The notes under the pieces are model-generated. The model had not been told where the DNA came from and did not search any database. It saw only the letters and a program-made list of their open reading frames with translations. Of a stretch of 64,000 nucleotides of DNA, positions 63,335-64,000 are shown piece by piece. This stretch comes from Phytophthora quininea (taxonomy: Eukaryota; Oomycota; Peronosporomycetes; Peronosporales; Peronosporaceae). Made by a program: the position numbers and the translations under genes. The stretch is from assembly GCA_011947345.1 (NCBI GenBank), contig JAAVTG010000261.1:1-64000 (forward strand), written 5' to 3'. Position 1 is the stretch's first letter. Each line of letters opens with the position of its first letter.

Positions 63335-64000
63335 ACTTTGAATGCAATGGAAGCATGTATCGAACCACAAACTAATCGAGGATGAGAAGCAGGAAGCTGG
63401 ATAACCTGTTGGAAGTGGCATGAAGCGAAGGATGAAAAGAAAAGAGATTGACAAGACGAGACCTCCGATGTTGCGCGGTGTGGTGATACCGGTACTGTTT
63501 TTTTATTCAAATGGACGTACGTTTGGGATCTTCCACTGCAATTGCTATGGCACAGAATATTTCACACCGGGGGCTTCAATAGCCACTCGACTGCAAGTTT
63601 CACGCTCATGCACGTGCCGACGAGCTTCGGCAGTATCGGGTTCGTCTTGAAAACGCGCTTCCTTGAGAGTTGGATCGACCACTGTGCATGCATCAGCGAC
63701 GAAAGTGCCCACATTATGGCGGCGATGGCGACGAGCTTCTGGGTAACATTACGTAGCGTTCAAATGCATCCAACTTTCCAGGATCGCTTACCAGTCGAAC
63801 TTGGGAAGAATCAAGCATTCAGATCATGTTTCTCAGTGTCAAAGGTGTATCGTTGTCGACATAAGGTGAGCTGGTTTTCTTGAAACTTAGTCCGGGTCAA
63901 ACCGTGATGACTGGTAATCTTGTACTGACCATGATTTTGTAATGCCATCCCCCACAAATTGTTTTACTTTCTTTTTCGTAGTCGTTGCAACCTCCTTGGC
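63335..64000 (+). other. unidentified frames at the window edge
   Basis: Frames at 63420-63650 and 63542-63883 share a hydrophobic stretch (VVIPVLFFYSNGRTFGIFHC) and a register change near 63570. A gene probably continues beyond the window, but no family is recognised. Confidence 0.3.

Noticed and set aside
63542..63883. gene at the right edge
   Set aside because: No recognisable family and a register change; listed only as unidentified frames.
1..64000. tRNA or rRNA genes
   Set aside because: I saw no cloverleaf with a T-loop GGTTCGANNCC and acceptor pairing, and no rRNA-like block; a covariance-model search was not possible.

Overview
The window looks like nuclear DNA of a plant-pathogenic oomycete, most like Phytophthora. 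The evidence is short GT..AG introns of about 55-75 bp, two Crinkler (CRN) effector-type genes, M96-like mating proteins, FYVE-variant zinc-finger proteins, an ankyrin-ROC-COR (ROCO) gene and several eukaryotic transposon classes. The assignment rests on gene content only. No rRNA, tRNA or CRISPR array was seen.

Layout. 0-11 kb: an M1 aminopeptidase of the leukotriene-A4-hydrolase type, two opposed paralogs carrying a lipid-binding-like module and a FYVE-like zinc finger, a GNAT-PhzF gene lying between those paralogs, a coiled-coil ORF and an oomycete-type hypothetical gene. 11-20.5 kb: a 1.5-kb inverted duplication. The right arm is the 5' part of a VPS9-RCC1 gene and the left arm is a truncated copy. 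The 6.4-kb spacer holds a broken CRN gene, a DHHC palmitoyltransferase, an LRAT-like fragment and the RCC1 half. 20.5-23 kb: two M96-like genes. 23-29 kb: a PIF/Harbinger-like transposase and a MULE with 84-86 bp terminal inverted repeats and a perfect 9-bp target duplication, sitting inside an older ORF. 29.7-38.2 kb: a compact housekeeping island with mitochondrial-type BCAT, a His-rich protein, a Tudor-repeat membrane protein, an ARF-like GTPase, a HAD-like protein and a small acidic protein. 38-46.7 kb: a ubiquitin-like remnant, a hAT transposase, an ankyrin remnant and a DDE/SANT transposase. 47.5-49.5 kb: an armadillo-repeat gene. 51.4-56.4 kb: a DIRS-like tyrosine-recombinase retrotransposon. 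56.5-61.2 kb: an ankyrin-ROC-COR gene with one repeat per exon. 61.4-63.9 kb: a second CRN gene with remnants behind it.

Many genes are interrupted by apparent one-base losses in short homopolymers, and continuing in the next frame restores the family sequence each time. This looks more like long-read consensus error than decay, so I treat these genes as probably functional unless a true nonsense codon is also visible. Real-looking nonsense codons occur in one CRN gene, the recombinase of the DIRS element, the hAT and DDE transposases and one ankyrin exon.

The genes do not form one pathway. Housekeeping and signalling genes are interleaved with effector and transposon islands, as in the two-speed genome layout described for Phytophthora.
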